Origin: Atherinomorus stipes
Taxonomy: Eukaryota; Chordata; Actinopteri; Atheriniformes; Atherinidae
Length of the DNA stretch: 64,000 bases
Assembly: GCA_023101725.1 (NCBI GenBank)
Contig: JALJCO010001224.1
Span: 248,001 to 312,000, forward strand
Reading direction: 5' to 3'
This document shows positions 22,262-31,347 of this stretch, piece after piece; position 1 is the first letter of the stretch, and each line of letters starts with the position of its first letter. Below the pieces are notes generated by a model, which did no database searches, was not told where the DNA came from, and saw only the letters and a program-made list of their open reading frames with translations. Made by a program: the position numbers and the translations under genes.

Positions 22262-22994
22262 TAGGGATGCACGATATTGGAATTTTGGCTGATATCCGAT
22301 ATGCCCATATTTTAAAATCTGATAACCGATATCGATACCGATATCAAAGCTGAAAAAAATAAGCAGTCATTGCAAATAGCAGTTTTGTTATCCATTTACG
22401 ACACTGAAAAATAGGGGTGGGAAAAAAATATCGATACACTAAAATATCACAATACTTTCTTATGCCGATATCAAATCGATATTTTAAATAGCGGTTTCGA
22501 TCTATTTTACTTACAAAATCTTGCAAGGTTTCATCTTTCTGTTACAAACTCACGATATTTCGTGAATTCTCACGAGATTTCGTTAGTAAAATAGATTGAT
22601 ACTGCGTTTTTTAATGTCAATATGATATCAGCATATGAAAATATCACAAAAGTTTTGTGAATTCTCGCGAAATTTCATGACAGAATGATGATTTATCGGA
22701 AGATTTCGTTAGTAAAATAGATTGATACCACATTTTTAAATGTCAATATGATATCAGCACATGAAAATATCGTGATATTTCAGTGTATCGATATTTTTTC
22801 CCACCCCTAGTCTTTAGAAGTTTTAAAGTCTGTAAAAAATACGTTTTTGAAGAAGTTTTTATTTATTTATTTTTATTTTTTTTATTTTATTTATGATCGA
22901 TTAAATATTGGTGGGGTGGCCGATGTCCGATATTCGGTTTTAAGGCCCATATAAGCCGATTCCCATAGGGGAGCGATTATATTGTGCATCCCTA
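22262..22994. mobile_element. hAT-like MITE, family A, copy 1 (with nested B1)
   Basis: Ends TAGGGATGCACGATATTGG and ATTGTGCATCCCTA, flanked by ATAATTAA (22254-22261) and GTAATTAA (22995-23002), 7 of 8 identical. The body is full of CCGATAT and CGATATC motifs (GATAACCGATATCGATACCG). Related copies are at 28366-28912 and, inverted, at 50018-50641. The inside is interrupted by element B1. It is non-coding. Confidence 0.82.
22412..22809. mobile_element. Foldback hAT-like MITE, family B, copy 1, nested in A1
   Basis: Ends TAGGGGTGGGAAAAAAATAT then CGATACACT, mirrored at the right by AGTGTATCG then ATATTTTTTCCCACCCCTA. The long subterminal arms are inverted copies of each other. The stretch around GATATCAGCA occurs twice, at 22624 and 22750, a 126-base tandem unit. 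No matching 8-bp duplication is visible. Other copies are at 38020-38327 and 50195-50545. Confidence 0.78.
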
Positions 22995-23860
22995 GTAATT
23001 AATAATATTGCAGTTAATGTGAGAAAATCAACTAAAATGTAGAAAAAGTAGATCTGTCACTTTTATAATTTTCATCTGAAAATGCTGCATTGACATTGGT
23101 TATAGCAGTTAGAGGTACTAGTAAGGTACATCATCATCTTCCAAATAAGCCAGTATCAGGCTGTTTTTGTTTTTTTTTTCTCCCACCAGTCACTGGGTAA
23201 CTGTGTGGAATGTCCCTGCTATCTGAGAAGTGGTATTAGAGCCATTGTCCCTGATAATTCTATGCTCCCTTCATCAGCCCTCACAGCACAAGTGTTGACT
23301 CTGCCCACAATGTTCATGACCCTCAATAAAGCAATTGTTTGGACATTTATCCATCTACCATCCATCCTTCCCTCCCTTCGTCTATACTTGAAAGTCTAAG
23401 ACTCAAAGGTTTAGTGTCAATTCATTAGCGATTTTGAAACCAGCCTGGCTTTGATCCAGAAGCAAGCCACAGCCATTAGAGCGAAAGAGATCCCCTAATA
23501 AATATTACTCATTAACCTGTCTCCCTGATAAGGCTCCCCTGAAATCTCTGTCTAGAAGCATTTTGGGTAAACATTGGGTCGGGGGCTGAGATGGATTAGG
23601 GCCCTTCTTTTATTCTTTCCACTGGTTTGGTGTCCACAAGATATAGAACTTTACACCATGGCCTGAATCTGAGAATATAGTTGCTAATTATACTTTTGCA
23701 TGGTCTCCATGGCTGTCTGAAATTAAACCAATGCATACAAAAGGCACAACATGGAGGTGATGTTTGCTGCTGCAGCAAACCGGAATCAGATTAACGGGTC
23801 AACATTTTTAGACACAAGTTGACAACGAGCTGTTGAGGCGAGGCATTTAATTTGAATCAT
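22995..23860. other. Intron 5, unassigned
   Basis: Unique-looking sequence with no recognised element and no gene. Frames at 23205-23399 and 23596-23778 show no family. Confidence 0.45.
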
Positions 23861-23945
23861 GTGTGATGGATCAGGAAGCATCTAAAACCAGCAGGACACC
23901 GGTTCTCGAGTACCAGGATTGAGGATCATCGATTCTACGGGGCTC
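23861..23945. repeat. hAT-like end fragment
   Basis: CATCTAAAACCAGCAGGACA followed by CCGGTTCTCGAGTACCAGGATTGAGGATCA resembles, in inverse orientation, the start of the small element at 24922 (GGGCCACCGTCCTGCCGATT and CAGATG). It is an old single-end fragment. Confidence 0.45.
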
Positions 23946-24798
23946 TAGTGGTGACTTTTTTCGAACGTAATCTTTGCATCTACCAAATGCTAGCTTCCTG
24001 TATTGTCTCTTCTACTTGGTTTTCATTGTGCAAATCTGAAAGTTCTTTTTTGGTCTGAATTGTACGGTTTGCCTTTTTGTGTAGTCGTCTGTTAACAGAT
24101 GATGTACACATACAAGTATATATACTCAGGTCCGTGTGTCTATTAAGATTTGTTCTGTTGCGCAGCACTTTGGTCGTCCTTGCTGTTGTTTTTCAGGTGC
24201 TTTATGAATGAATTAGTGTGGTTACACTGACACCATTACCTACACAAACATGAGTTTAAAAAGCAAATATTATCCAGGCTGTTGAATCTTGATAAAAGAT
24301 TATAAGTAAACAACTTTCCTATAGCAGTTTTTCTTTTGTTGATAAGGTTTCTAAATGAAATGACTCAGGATCACAACAATTAGCATTGCACAGTCGTTCA
24401 AACCTGAAACCTTAGCCTTCTGTGTTGAATCACTAACAATTCTGTTTTTTTTATTCGTTGATTCTTATTTGTTGATTAATTCATTATAAAAGTGTAAATT
24501 ACTCTCATGTACACCCTATATTAGCTACTATTATGTCAAACTCTAGATGCCGTTTCACATTTGAATAGTGAAAGCACCTGATATGCTACAGTAAGACAGT
24601 TTTAATATTTATCAGATATAATGCTTATTTATTTTAGCACACTTGCACGTTCTGGCCTATTTGAAACAACTTAACAAAGAACAAGTTTGACATTTTATAG
24701 ATGAACCCATGTTTATTTTTAATACTTTATAGACAGGATAAGTTTCTCCCAACTAATAATATTTCTTTTTAATTTCCAGATAGATGGTGATAGATACA
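23946..24798. other. Intron 5, unassigned
   Basis: AT-rich with no recognised features. Short open frames are spurious. Confidence 0.45.
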
Positions 24799-24913
24799 GT
24801 ATGTACTTTATTAATCCTGTGTTACTTAGTTCCAGCAGCCTTGAGAAAGATAAATTAAAAAAAAGAACAGAAAATATAGGTAAATACAAAAAGAACATCA
24901 GTATGTACCTATA
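24799..24913 (-). repeat. LINE 3'-end fragment
   Basis: GTATGTACTTTATTAATCCT is the minus-strand image of an AGGATTAATAAAGTACATAC-type retroposon 3' end. It is followed by an A-rich stretch that would be the degenerate 3' UTR. Very short, no coding part. Confidence 0.5.
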
Positions 24914-24921
24914 CAGTATAT

Positions 24922-25081
24922 CAGGGCTATTCAATTTCGTCCCTTGAGGGCCACCGTCCTGCCGATTTCAGATGTTTCCCCTCCTCTACACATCCATTTT
25001 TGTGAATCAAGCATGTTAAAGCCTAAAACATCTAAAATCTATGTGACAGTGACTTTCAAGTCACAGAGTTAAATAGCCCTG
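24922..25081. mobile_element. Small hAT-like MITE, family K
   Basis: A 160-bp element with ends CAGGGCTATTCAATTT and GTTAAATAGCCCTG. Flanking 8-mers are CAGTATAT (24914-24921) and CAATATAT (25082-25089), 7 of 8 identical. The CAGGG start and 8-bp duplication fit Charlie-like hAT elements. Non-coding. Confidence 0.75.
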
Positions 25082-25146
25082 CAATATATAGAGGAAGACA
25101 TTGTATAAATTATGGCACGATGATAGTGCTGCGTAGTAATTTAGAG

Positions 25147-25520
25147 TAAGGATGAACCAATAGAGATTTTCTTTTAGGGCCGATACTGATATCAATATTT
25201 TCGCCTCAACTGATGCATCCTGCCTATATCTGGGGCCGATACTGCATCAAAATTAATATAATGAAGGATGAAAAGTAATTTTACAAGTCTTTTAATATAA
25301 AAAAGAACAAAGTACTTCAAATTAACATTTAAAAAAGAAACAGTGCACTTTTAAACAAATATTAAAGAGAATCATTAAACTTGTAATATGTATAAAAAAA
25401 AAGTGTCAATTATACCGTGTGGGGGTATTGGCCAACACAGCTGATGTATCAGCCGATACCAGCAAAAAACGGGAATATCGGCCTGACATATCTGCCGGCC
25501 GATGTATCGGTTTATCCTTA
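25147..25520. mobile_element. hAT-like MITE, family C, copy 2
   Basis: A 374-bp element, inverse to copy 1. It begins TAAGGATGAACCAATAGAG and ends GTATCGGTTTATCCTTA, with a perfect 8-bp duplication ATTTAGAG (25139-25146 and 25521-25528). The right flank repeats ATTTAGAG once more at 25531-25538. The centre carries AAAGTAATTTTACAAGTCTT, shared with the other C copies. Confidence 0.86.
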
Positions 25521-25538
25521 ATTTAGAGTAATTTAGAG

Positions 25539-25856
25539 TTCAAAATATATTAGGATAATGTGTATTGATGGTATTTGCAGACATAAAAAATAAAGTTGTG
25601 AAATGATCTGTATTCATGTGATCATTCTCCTTGCTCTGAAAACATTTATTAATTTGATGTTCATTAAAATACTTCCAGTAGTAACTAAGCTTACTGGGGG
25701 AGAATCTGAGTGGTTCAGCCTCTCAATAGCTTTTTATCTCTGATATGACCCTCTCTGCCGTATCTGCCTTGACCCCAGTCATTGCCACTCTTTAAGGCTA
25801 TCAGCGTGTTTGCTCCCTCACCACCATGTTTACCTAATCCTACTTTTGTTTGACAG
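25539..25856. other. Intron 5, end
   Basis: Unassigned sequence leading to the acceptor TTTGTTTGACAG ending at 25856. No element is recognised. Confidence 0.5.
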
Positions 25857-25944
25857 GAGACCTACACAGAGATAGCGGGCATGCAGCGCTTTGGGGCTTT
25901 CTACATGGATTATCTCTACACAATGGAAAACAGCAGCACCAAAG
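25857..25944 (+). CDS. vps13b: VPS13B exon F
   Basis: An 88-base exon, phase 0 to phase 1, with acceptor TTTGACAG|GAGACC and donor ACCAAAG|GTATTC. It encodes ETYTEIAGMQRFGAFYMDYL followed by YTMENSSTK. Known VPS13B proteins have the same FGAFYMDYLYTMEN block. The last base G pairs with GC of exon G to give a glycine codon. Confidence 0.93.
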
Positions 25945-26747
25945 GTATTCTCTGATTCCCTCGTCCTCACTGAGCTTGTTTGGTCACCTCGCCACCTCTT
26001 CTTTTTTCTTTGTGTCACACTCTTTCTTCCTCTCTCTGCGTTGTCTCATTCCTCCTGTCTTTCTATCTCATTCATTCTCTCTTTTCTTTTCTGTCAAGCA
26101 AGTCCACCCCAGACTTAAAGAAAGAGCTTGTCTTGTTTCATTCACAGCCACCTGGTCCTTGACCCTCTCTGTCCTCTCTCTCACCCCAAACTTGCCTGCG
26201 GGGCAACTGTCAGAAGTGTTTAGTCTGCACTGACACGTATTTGAGTTTCTCTCTCCCCATTGCTTGTTGAAACACTGTTTCCACTCCGTCTCTTTACCTG
26301 TAAGCTCATGAGAAAGTGAATAGGCCCTTCTTGCCTAATTAGATGTCACTCTTCCAGGCAGAAGCCTTAAGACGTGTGGAGTTCCTCATTCCTCAGCCTC
26401 AGCACACTAGAATGTTTATTCACAGCTGAAAGATCTGAAGTTCCCATTAAGATACGAAGCGTGCTTCCTTCAGTTTGAAATGTTATACTTGGCCCACAGT
26501 GTCTTTTTCCTTAAGTGTGTGAGATTGAGAGTTTTATTTCAAGTGTGATGGAAAGCTTTCTCTGTACAAGTACGATAATGACACATGACTAGAAATCTGT
26601 GGTGATGAATGAAAAGAAAAGAAAAAGGAAGAAACTAAACTACATAAACATGCATGCTCAGACCTGGTATAACGGCAGATATATTGTTGAATGTCTTTTT
26701 AATTTAAGATTGAAAATAGAATAATATTTTGTAAAAACTGTTGTGTA
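25945..26747. other. Intron 6 start: pyrimidine-rich, no element
   Basis: 25990-26130 is strongly pyrimidine-rich (TTTCTTCCTCTCTCTGC-like). The longer frames there (25850-26233 and others) are low-complexity read-through from exon F in the wrong frame. The rest is unassigned. Confidence 0.5.
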
Positions 26748-26830
26748 TTGGCCGAACAATATTTTAGGCCGATATTTGCATTTTTTGCAGGTATTGGCAT
26801 CGGCCGATACATAATTTACAGACTTATATA

Positions 26831-28360
26831 CAGGTACTACCCAAAAATTAAAATATCCTGAAAAAGTTCATGTATTTCCATAATTCAACTTAAAAGGTGC
26901 AATTCACATATTGTATAGACAAATAATCTGTGAATAAATATATTTCAAACTTTTATTTGTTTGGATGTTGCTGATTGGAAGTTGCAGCTTAAGAAAACCT
27001 CAAATTCAAAAACTCAAAAATTTAGAATACTGCATAAAACCATTCAGAGAAGGGTTTTGAATACAAAAATATCAGGTCTCCTAAAGTAAAATCTTGCATC
27101 TGTACTTAGTACTTGGTGGGGGCCCCTTTAATGACTGTCTTAACCCGCCGTGGCATGGATGCTACCAGCTTGTGGCATATCTCAGGTGTTATGGAAGACC
27201 AGCATGCTTCAATCACAGCCTTGAGCTCTTCTTTATTGTTTGGTCTCTTCCTGTTTAGCTTTTTCTTGACAATACCCCACAGATTTTCAATGGGGTTCAG
27301 GTCAGGTGAGTTTGCGGGCCGATCAAGCATGGTGATCCCATAGTTGTTGGACCAGGATTTTGTAGTTTTGGCAGTGTGGGCAGGTACCAAGTCCTGCTGG
27401 AAGATGAAGTCTGCATCCACATACAGCTGGTCCACTGAAGCAAACATGAAGTGCTCCAAAATGTCCTGGTTGACGGCTGCATTTATGCTGGACTTGATGA
27501 AGCACAGAAGACCAACACCAGCAGCTGACATGGACCCCAGGTCATCACAGACTGGGGAAACTTAACACTGGACTTCATGCATCTTCTATGTAGTGCCTCT
27601 CCGGTCTTCCTCCAGACTCTGGGACCTTTGTTTCCAGATGAGATGGAAAACTTGCTCTCATCAGAAAAGAGGACTTTTGACCAACAGACCAGTCCTTCTT
27701 TTCTCCAGCCCAGCTAAGGCGCTTCTGGCGTTGCTTGTTGTTGAGGAGTGGCTTGACAACAGAAATTCGACATTTGAAGCCCATGTCCAGCATCCGCCCA
27801 CACTTTTGAAAGGCCCTTTCCTGACCATCTTCTCCAGGCTGCTGTCAGCCCTCCAGCTTGTTCACCATTTTCTTCCACACTTCTTCCTTCCACTTGACTG
27901 TCCATTAATGTGCTATGAGACAGCACTCAGAAAAGAAGCTGGATGTTCTCAATCACTTTTTGTGTCTTCCCCACCTTGTGCAGGGAGTCAATGATGGTTT
28001 TCTGCACAACGGTCAGATCAGCAGTCTTCCCTGTGATTGTGAATTCTTCTAAACCAAGACAGGGACTTCTTAAAGGCTCAGGGCACTTATGGAGGTGTAT
28101 TGGATTACTTATCTGATTAGAATGTGACACTCTGAGCTACAATACTGGAGCTTTTCACAGTATTCCAATTTTTTGAGTTTTTGATTTAGAGGTTTTCTTA
28201 AGCTGCAACTTCTAATCAGCAACATCCAAACAAATAAAAGCTTGAAATATATTGATTCACATATTATTTATCTATACAATATGTAAATTGCACCTTTTAA
28301 GTTGAATTACGGAAATGCATTAACTTTTTCAGGATATTTTAATTTTTGGGGTAGTACCTG
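26831..28360 (-). mobile_element. Tc1-like transposon with both ends
   Basis: A 1530-bp element with TA on both sides (26829-26830 and 28361-28362). Its inverted repeats are long, starting CAGGTACTACCCAAAAATTA and running on through AAAATATCCTGAAAAAGTT and, after a gap, GGTGCAATTCACATATTGTATAGA; together they span well over 100 bp on each side. Length and structure match full Tc1 elements, so this is a whole copy with a damaged gene inside. It sits within family C sequence and directly beside a family A copy. Confidence 0.9.
27106..28130 (-). pseudogene. Tc1-like transposase, frameshifted
   Basis: Minus-strand transposase in several frames. About 28130-27927 is the N-terminal DNA-binding part (LTVVQKTIIDSLHKVGKTQK). 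Bases near 27700-27640 carry VLFSDESKF with the first catalytic aspartate, in a frame different from the longest open frame there. 27531-27106 (141 residues) carries FQQDLVPAHTAK with the second aspartate and NSPDLNPIENLWGIVKKK with the catalytic glutamate, then PRRVKTVIKGAPTKY at the end. All three acidic residues are visible but in at least three frames, so no active enzyme is made. Confidence 0.85.
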
Positions 28361-28365
28361 TATAT

Positions 28366-28912
28366 TAGGGATGCATGATATTGGAACAATAAACAGGTGC
28401 ACTGTTTCGGAGTTTTGGCCGATATCCAATGTGCCGATATTTTAATACTCATATGGCTGATAACCGATATTGATACCGATATTAAAACTGAAAAATAGAT
28501 TATTTACTATTCATTCCTTTTGCAAAATTAGAAAAATGCAAGTGTATAACAAGTCAAACTTAATGACAGTTGTTCAAACATAACTAATAACTAAAACTAG
28601 AATGTGTGCATTATATTCTAGACTGACCTGGATTTTCATCTCCCTGAGAAAAAAAACAAACAACCCAAAACAAGGGATATTTGGTTATTTACACATATGA
28701 CCTTTTATAAACTCTGTTCGCACAGAACATCCTAAAAGTTTTTAGAAGTTTTAAAGTCTGTAAAAAAGAAGTTTTTAAGAAGAAGAAGTTTTTGTTTTCT
28801 TTAAACAGCAGCCTGAGTGGTTAAATATCGGTGGGGTGGCCGATGCCGATACTCAGTTTTAAGGCTGATGTAGGCCGACACCGATAGGGGGCGATTATAT
28901 TGTGCATCCCTA
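28366..28912. mobile_element. hAT-like MITE, family A, copy 2
   Basis: A 547-bp element, start TAGGGATGCATGATATTGG, end ATTGTGCATCCCTA. It aligns along its length with copy 1 (CCGATATTGATACCGATATT; GTGGGGTGGCCGATG; TTAGAAGTTTTAAAGTCTGT) but lacks the nested B element. It stands five bases right of the Tc1-like copy, so both probably entered the same few bases of the family C element. Confidence 0.8.
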
Positions 28913-28996
28913 ATATACATATTTGTTTACAAGTGCACTGTTTCTTTTTTCATGTATTTATTTGAAGGGCTTTGTTCTTTTTTTATATTAAAATTT

Positions 28997-29360
28997 AGAG
29001 ATGCACCGATTCAGCTTTTTCCGATCCGGTCTGACACAATACCTGGGCTGAGCATATCGGTCGACACCGATACAATACGACTGTTGAATGATTGAGCTGT
29101 ATATCTTGCCATGTGATTGAGGGTGTCGAGCTAGATATAAACATATAGCCTTGTTTAAAAAAAAAAAAAAGGTAGCAAATTAACACAGATATAAATGTGC
29201 TTAAGTTTATTTATTAACAAGTAATGTGTGCATTTATTAGGATATTGATAAAAACAAATGATTGGATCAGAATGCAGGATTGGCCACATTAATCCGATAC
29301 AGCTAATTAGTTCATAACGGAGCCGATATCCGGTCCTGATATCGAATTGGTGCATTTCTA
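28997..29360. mobile_element. hAT-like MITE, family D, copy 1
   Basis: Ends TAGAGATGCACCGATTCAG and ATCGAATTGGTGCATTTCTA. Flanking 8-mers TTAAAATT and ATTAAATT are similar but not the same. The left part (GGCTGAGCATATCGGTCGA) is found inverted at 57600-57700. It splits the right part of family C copy 3. Confidence 0.72.
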
Positions 29361-29503
29361 ATTAAATTACTTTTTATTGTATCCTTTATGATGTTAATTT
29401 GGCAATCAAATGCAGTATTGTTCCCAAATATCGGCCTCAAATATTTGCAGGTTGATGAGAAAATATTGGTATCGCCAAAAAAATCTGTATCGGTCGATCC
29501 CTA

Positions 29504-30657
29504 GTTGTATTTTTTGATCACCTGAACAAAGGGTTAGATTTATTTGGCGTCTAATCTTGTTTTTCTTACTCACCTCCCTCCTTTTCACTCTAATTTTACT
29601 CCTCTGTGCCTCATCCTTCTTCTGACTAGACTATTGTTTTCTCCTGCTGCTGTCAGGTACAGATAATTATCTAAATGAAAAAAAAAACATTGATACTGTC
29701 ATCTGGAGCTGTCAAAGCAATTTTTGACAGCAGGATAAGTGTCAATTGCTTCCCTGTGGGACAGCTGGGGTTGCCCTACCAACAGGAATGCTTATCTTCT
29801 CGGACACGGACCAGATCCGATGTCAACTAAACAAGTTAGTTTGCGTCACCACAGGACTAACATAATCTGTGGTTTAACCGAAATACTAACCCACCCGGGT
29901 CATTCTTCCCGTTGACTTCACATTAGAGTAATGCTTAAGGTTTAAAAACTTTTTTCCCCCTAATCTAAGGAAATGGAGACACTTTTAAATGGTCTAAATC
30001 CCGGCTAATTTCAGCCTCCTCATCATTCCACTGGCTGTTCTAACTGCAGCCATATGGTTGATATTAGGCGTAATCCACAGCAGCCACATCTCGTTGGGGG
30101 GGGGGGGAGTGGCACTGCCTGTTGCCCTTTATAAGTTTCCAAAATTTGCCGAGTTATACCTCCATTCTCCATCCCTTTCAGCAGAAAAGTTTAATTCAGA
30201 CAGTTGACACTGAGCTCCAAGAATGTTTGGGTGCAGTGGAGGAATGTAATGGGAATAAAGCGAGTTGTGACCCTTTGTCCTCTTCCTCCCTGACTGCCAT
30301 TCATCCAGCCCCCGTCTTTTATTTTTAATTTCTCCCTTTTTATTGCCGGGAAGCTGAGTCTTTTAAGTGGACCTCTGGAACATGGACCCGAGATGAATGA
30401 AGGGACAGCTGTGTGAGAGAACTGGACATTTGGAATATTCATCATTCCAGTTGTGCACAGCGCTGCTGGTCCCTGCTACTGGTGCATTACACCACATCTA
30501 TCTGTGTGGGGTTGCTGCTGAATATGGAGGAAAATGTTGATACCAGAAACGATCATGTAAAACTATTCTGTGTATGACAGGAATTGGTGATTATGACATA
30601 GAAATGACATATTATATGCACTTTAAGTGGGTTATATCTCTTTTTTCTTTTTTCAAG
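29504..30657. other. Intron 6 end, unassigned
   Basis: Unique-looking sequence with a G13 run at 30097-30109. No recognised element or gene. The acceptor region is CTTTTTTCTTTTTTCAAG ending at 30657. Confidence 0.5.
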
Positions 30658-30858
30658 GCTCTCAGGACTTCTCTGTGTTGAATATGGAGGAAGTATTGCC
30701 GGTGGTTCAAGAGACATCCATCAAGAGGTTGGTTGTAGGACCACTAGACATCAGGCTGCACAGCAGCGCAGCCCACCGCATCCTCAAGATGATCACCTGT
30801 GCCATGGACCAAGAATATGAACCCCTATTGAAAACACAGAGAGGGGGGGGAGATGGTG
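30658..30858 (+). CDS. vps13b: VPS13B exon G (donor uncertain)
   Basis: A coding exon starting in phase 1 (joint codon GGC) with acceptor TTTTCAAG|GCTCTC. It encodes SQDFSVLNMEEVLPVVQETS followed by IKRLVVGPLDIRLHSSAAHR and ILKMITCAMDQEYEPLLKTQ, the VPS13B order. The end is placed at 30858 (GGTG|GTAGAA) because this leaves phase 1, which exon H needs (codon GAA). The stronger-looking donor at 30868 (AATG|GTAAAA) would leave phase 2 and make a TGA codon at the joint. The G8 run at 30843-30850 is the likeliest place for a sequence error that would change this choice. Confidence 0.8.
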
Positions 30859-31011
30859 GTAGAAAATGGTAAAATTATATACTCTTCTCAAATTATTTTT
30901 TTTTTTCAAGTCTAAAAAAAATACATATGCAAAAAAGAGGGGCACATAAATAAAAAAAAAAGAAGAAAAAATTTTTTTAAAAAAAACAATAAAAAAAAAA
31001 AATAAAAAAAA

Positions 31012-31051
<40 letters not shown>

Positions 31052-31186
31052 AAAAAAAAACAAAAGAAAAAAAAAAAAAAAAAAAAAAAAACGGGGGTCC
31101 ATAATGTGGTGGAAGGCCTTTTTTTGGTCATTTCTAGGTAAAAGTTTTCTTGGTTTTGTTTTGTTTTATCGGTTTACTAAAAAAAA
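30859..31186. repeat. Intron 7 start: A-rich low-complexity tract
   Basis: 30930-31091 is almost pure A with scattered T, C and G. The minus-strand frame of 112 residues here is polyphenylalanine-like and not a gene. The tract lies between the exon G donor and the LINE tail. It may be a long degenerate poly(A) or a low-accuracy stretch. Confidence 0.75.
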
Positions 31187-31243
31187 AATGAAATGAAATG
31201 AAATGAAATGAAATGAAATGAAATGAAATGAAATGAAATGAAA
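31187..31243. repeat. (TGAAA)n pentanucleotide tail of LINE
   Basis: About eleven TGAAA units. On the minus strand this is (TTTCA)n directly following the LINE 3' UTR end GATGAATAAAGTATTTTTCA, as in fish L2/CR1/Rex-like elements that end in short tandem repeats. Confidence 0.92.
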
Positions 31244-31289
31244 AATACTTTATTCATCCCCGAAGGGAAATTCAGTATTGTAAAAGCTC

Positions 31290-31335
<46 letters not shown>

Positions 31336-31347
31336 ATAAACAAAAAG

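Larger units (their letters stand above)
26748..29503. mobile_element. hAT-like MITE family C, copy 3, host of a three-element nest
   Basis: Family C sequence is visible in pieces: the left part GGCCGATATTTGCATTTTTT (about 26770), then CATAATTTACAGACTTATA up to the Tc1 copy, then TTTGTTTACAAGTGCACTG after 28920, then the right end CTGTATCGGTCGATCCCTA to 29503. Between the pieces sit a Tc1-like copy (26831-28360), a family A copy (28366-28912) and a family D copy (28997-29360). Flanks show only a loose duplication (GTTGTGTA and GTTGTATT). Confidence 0.72.

Noticed and set aside
25850..26233. 127-residue frame starting at exon F
   Set aside because: Runs in the wrong frame relative to exon F and through a pyrimidine-rich intron tract.
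30793..31131. 112-residue minus-strand frame
   Set aside because: Translation of a poly-A/T tract (mostly Phe). Not a gene.
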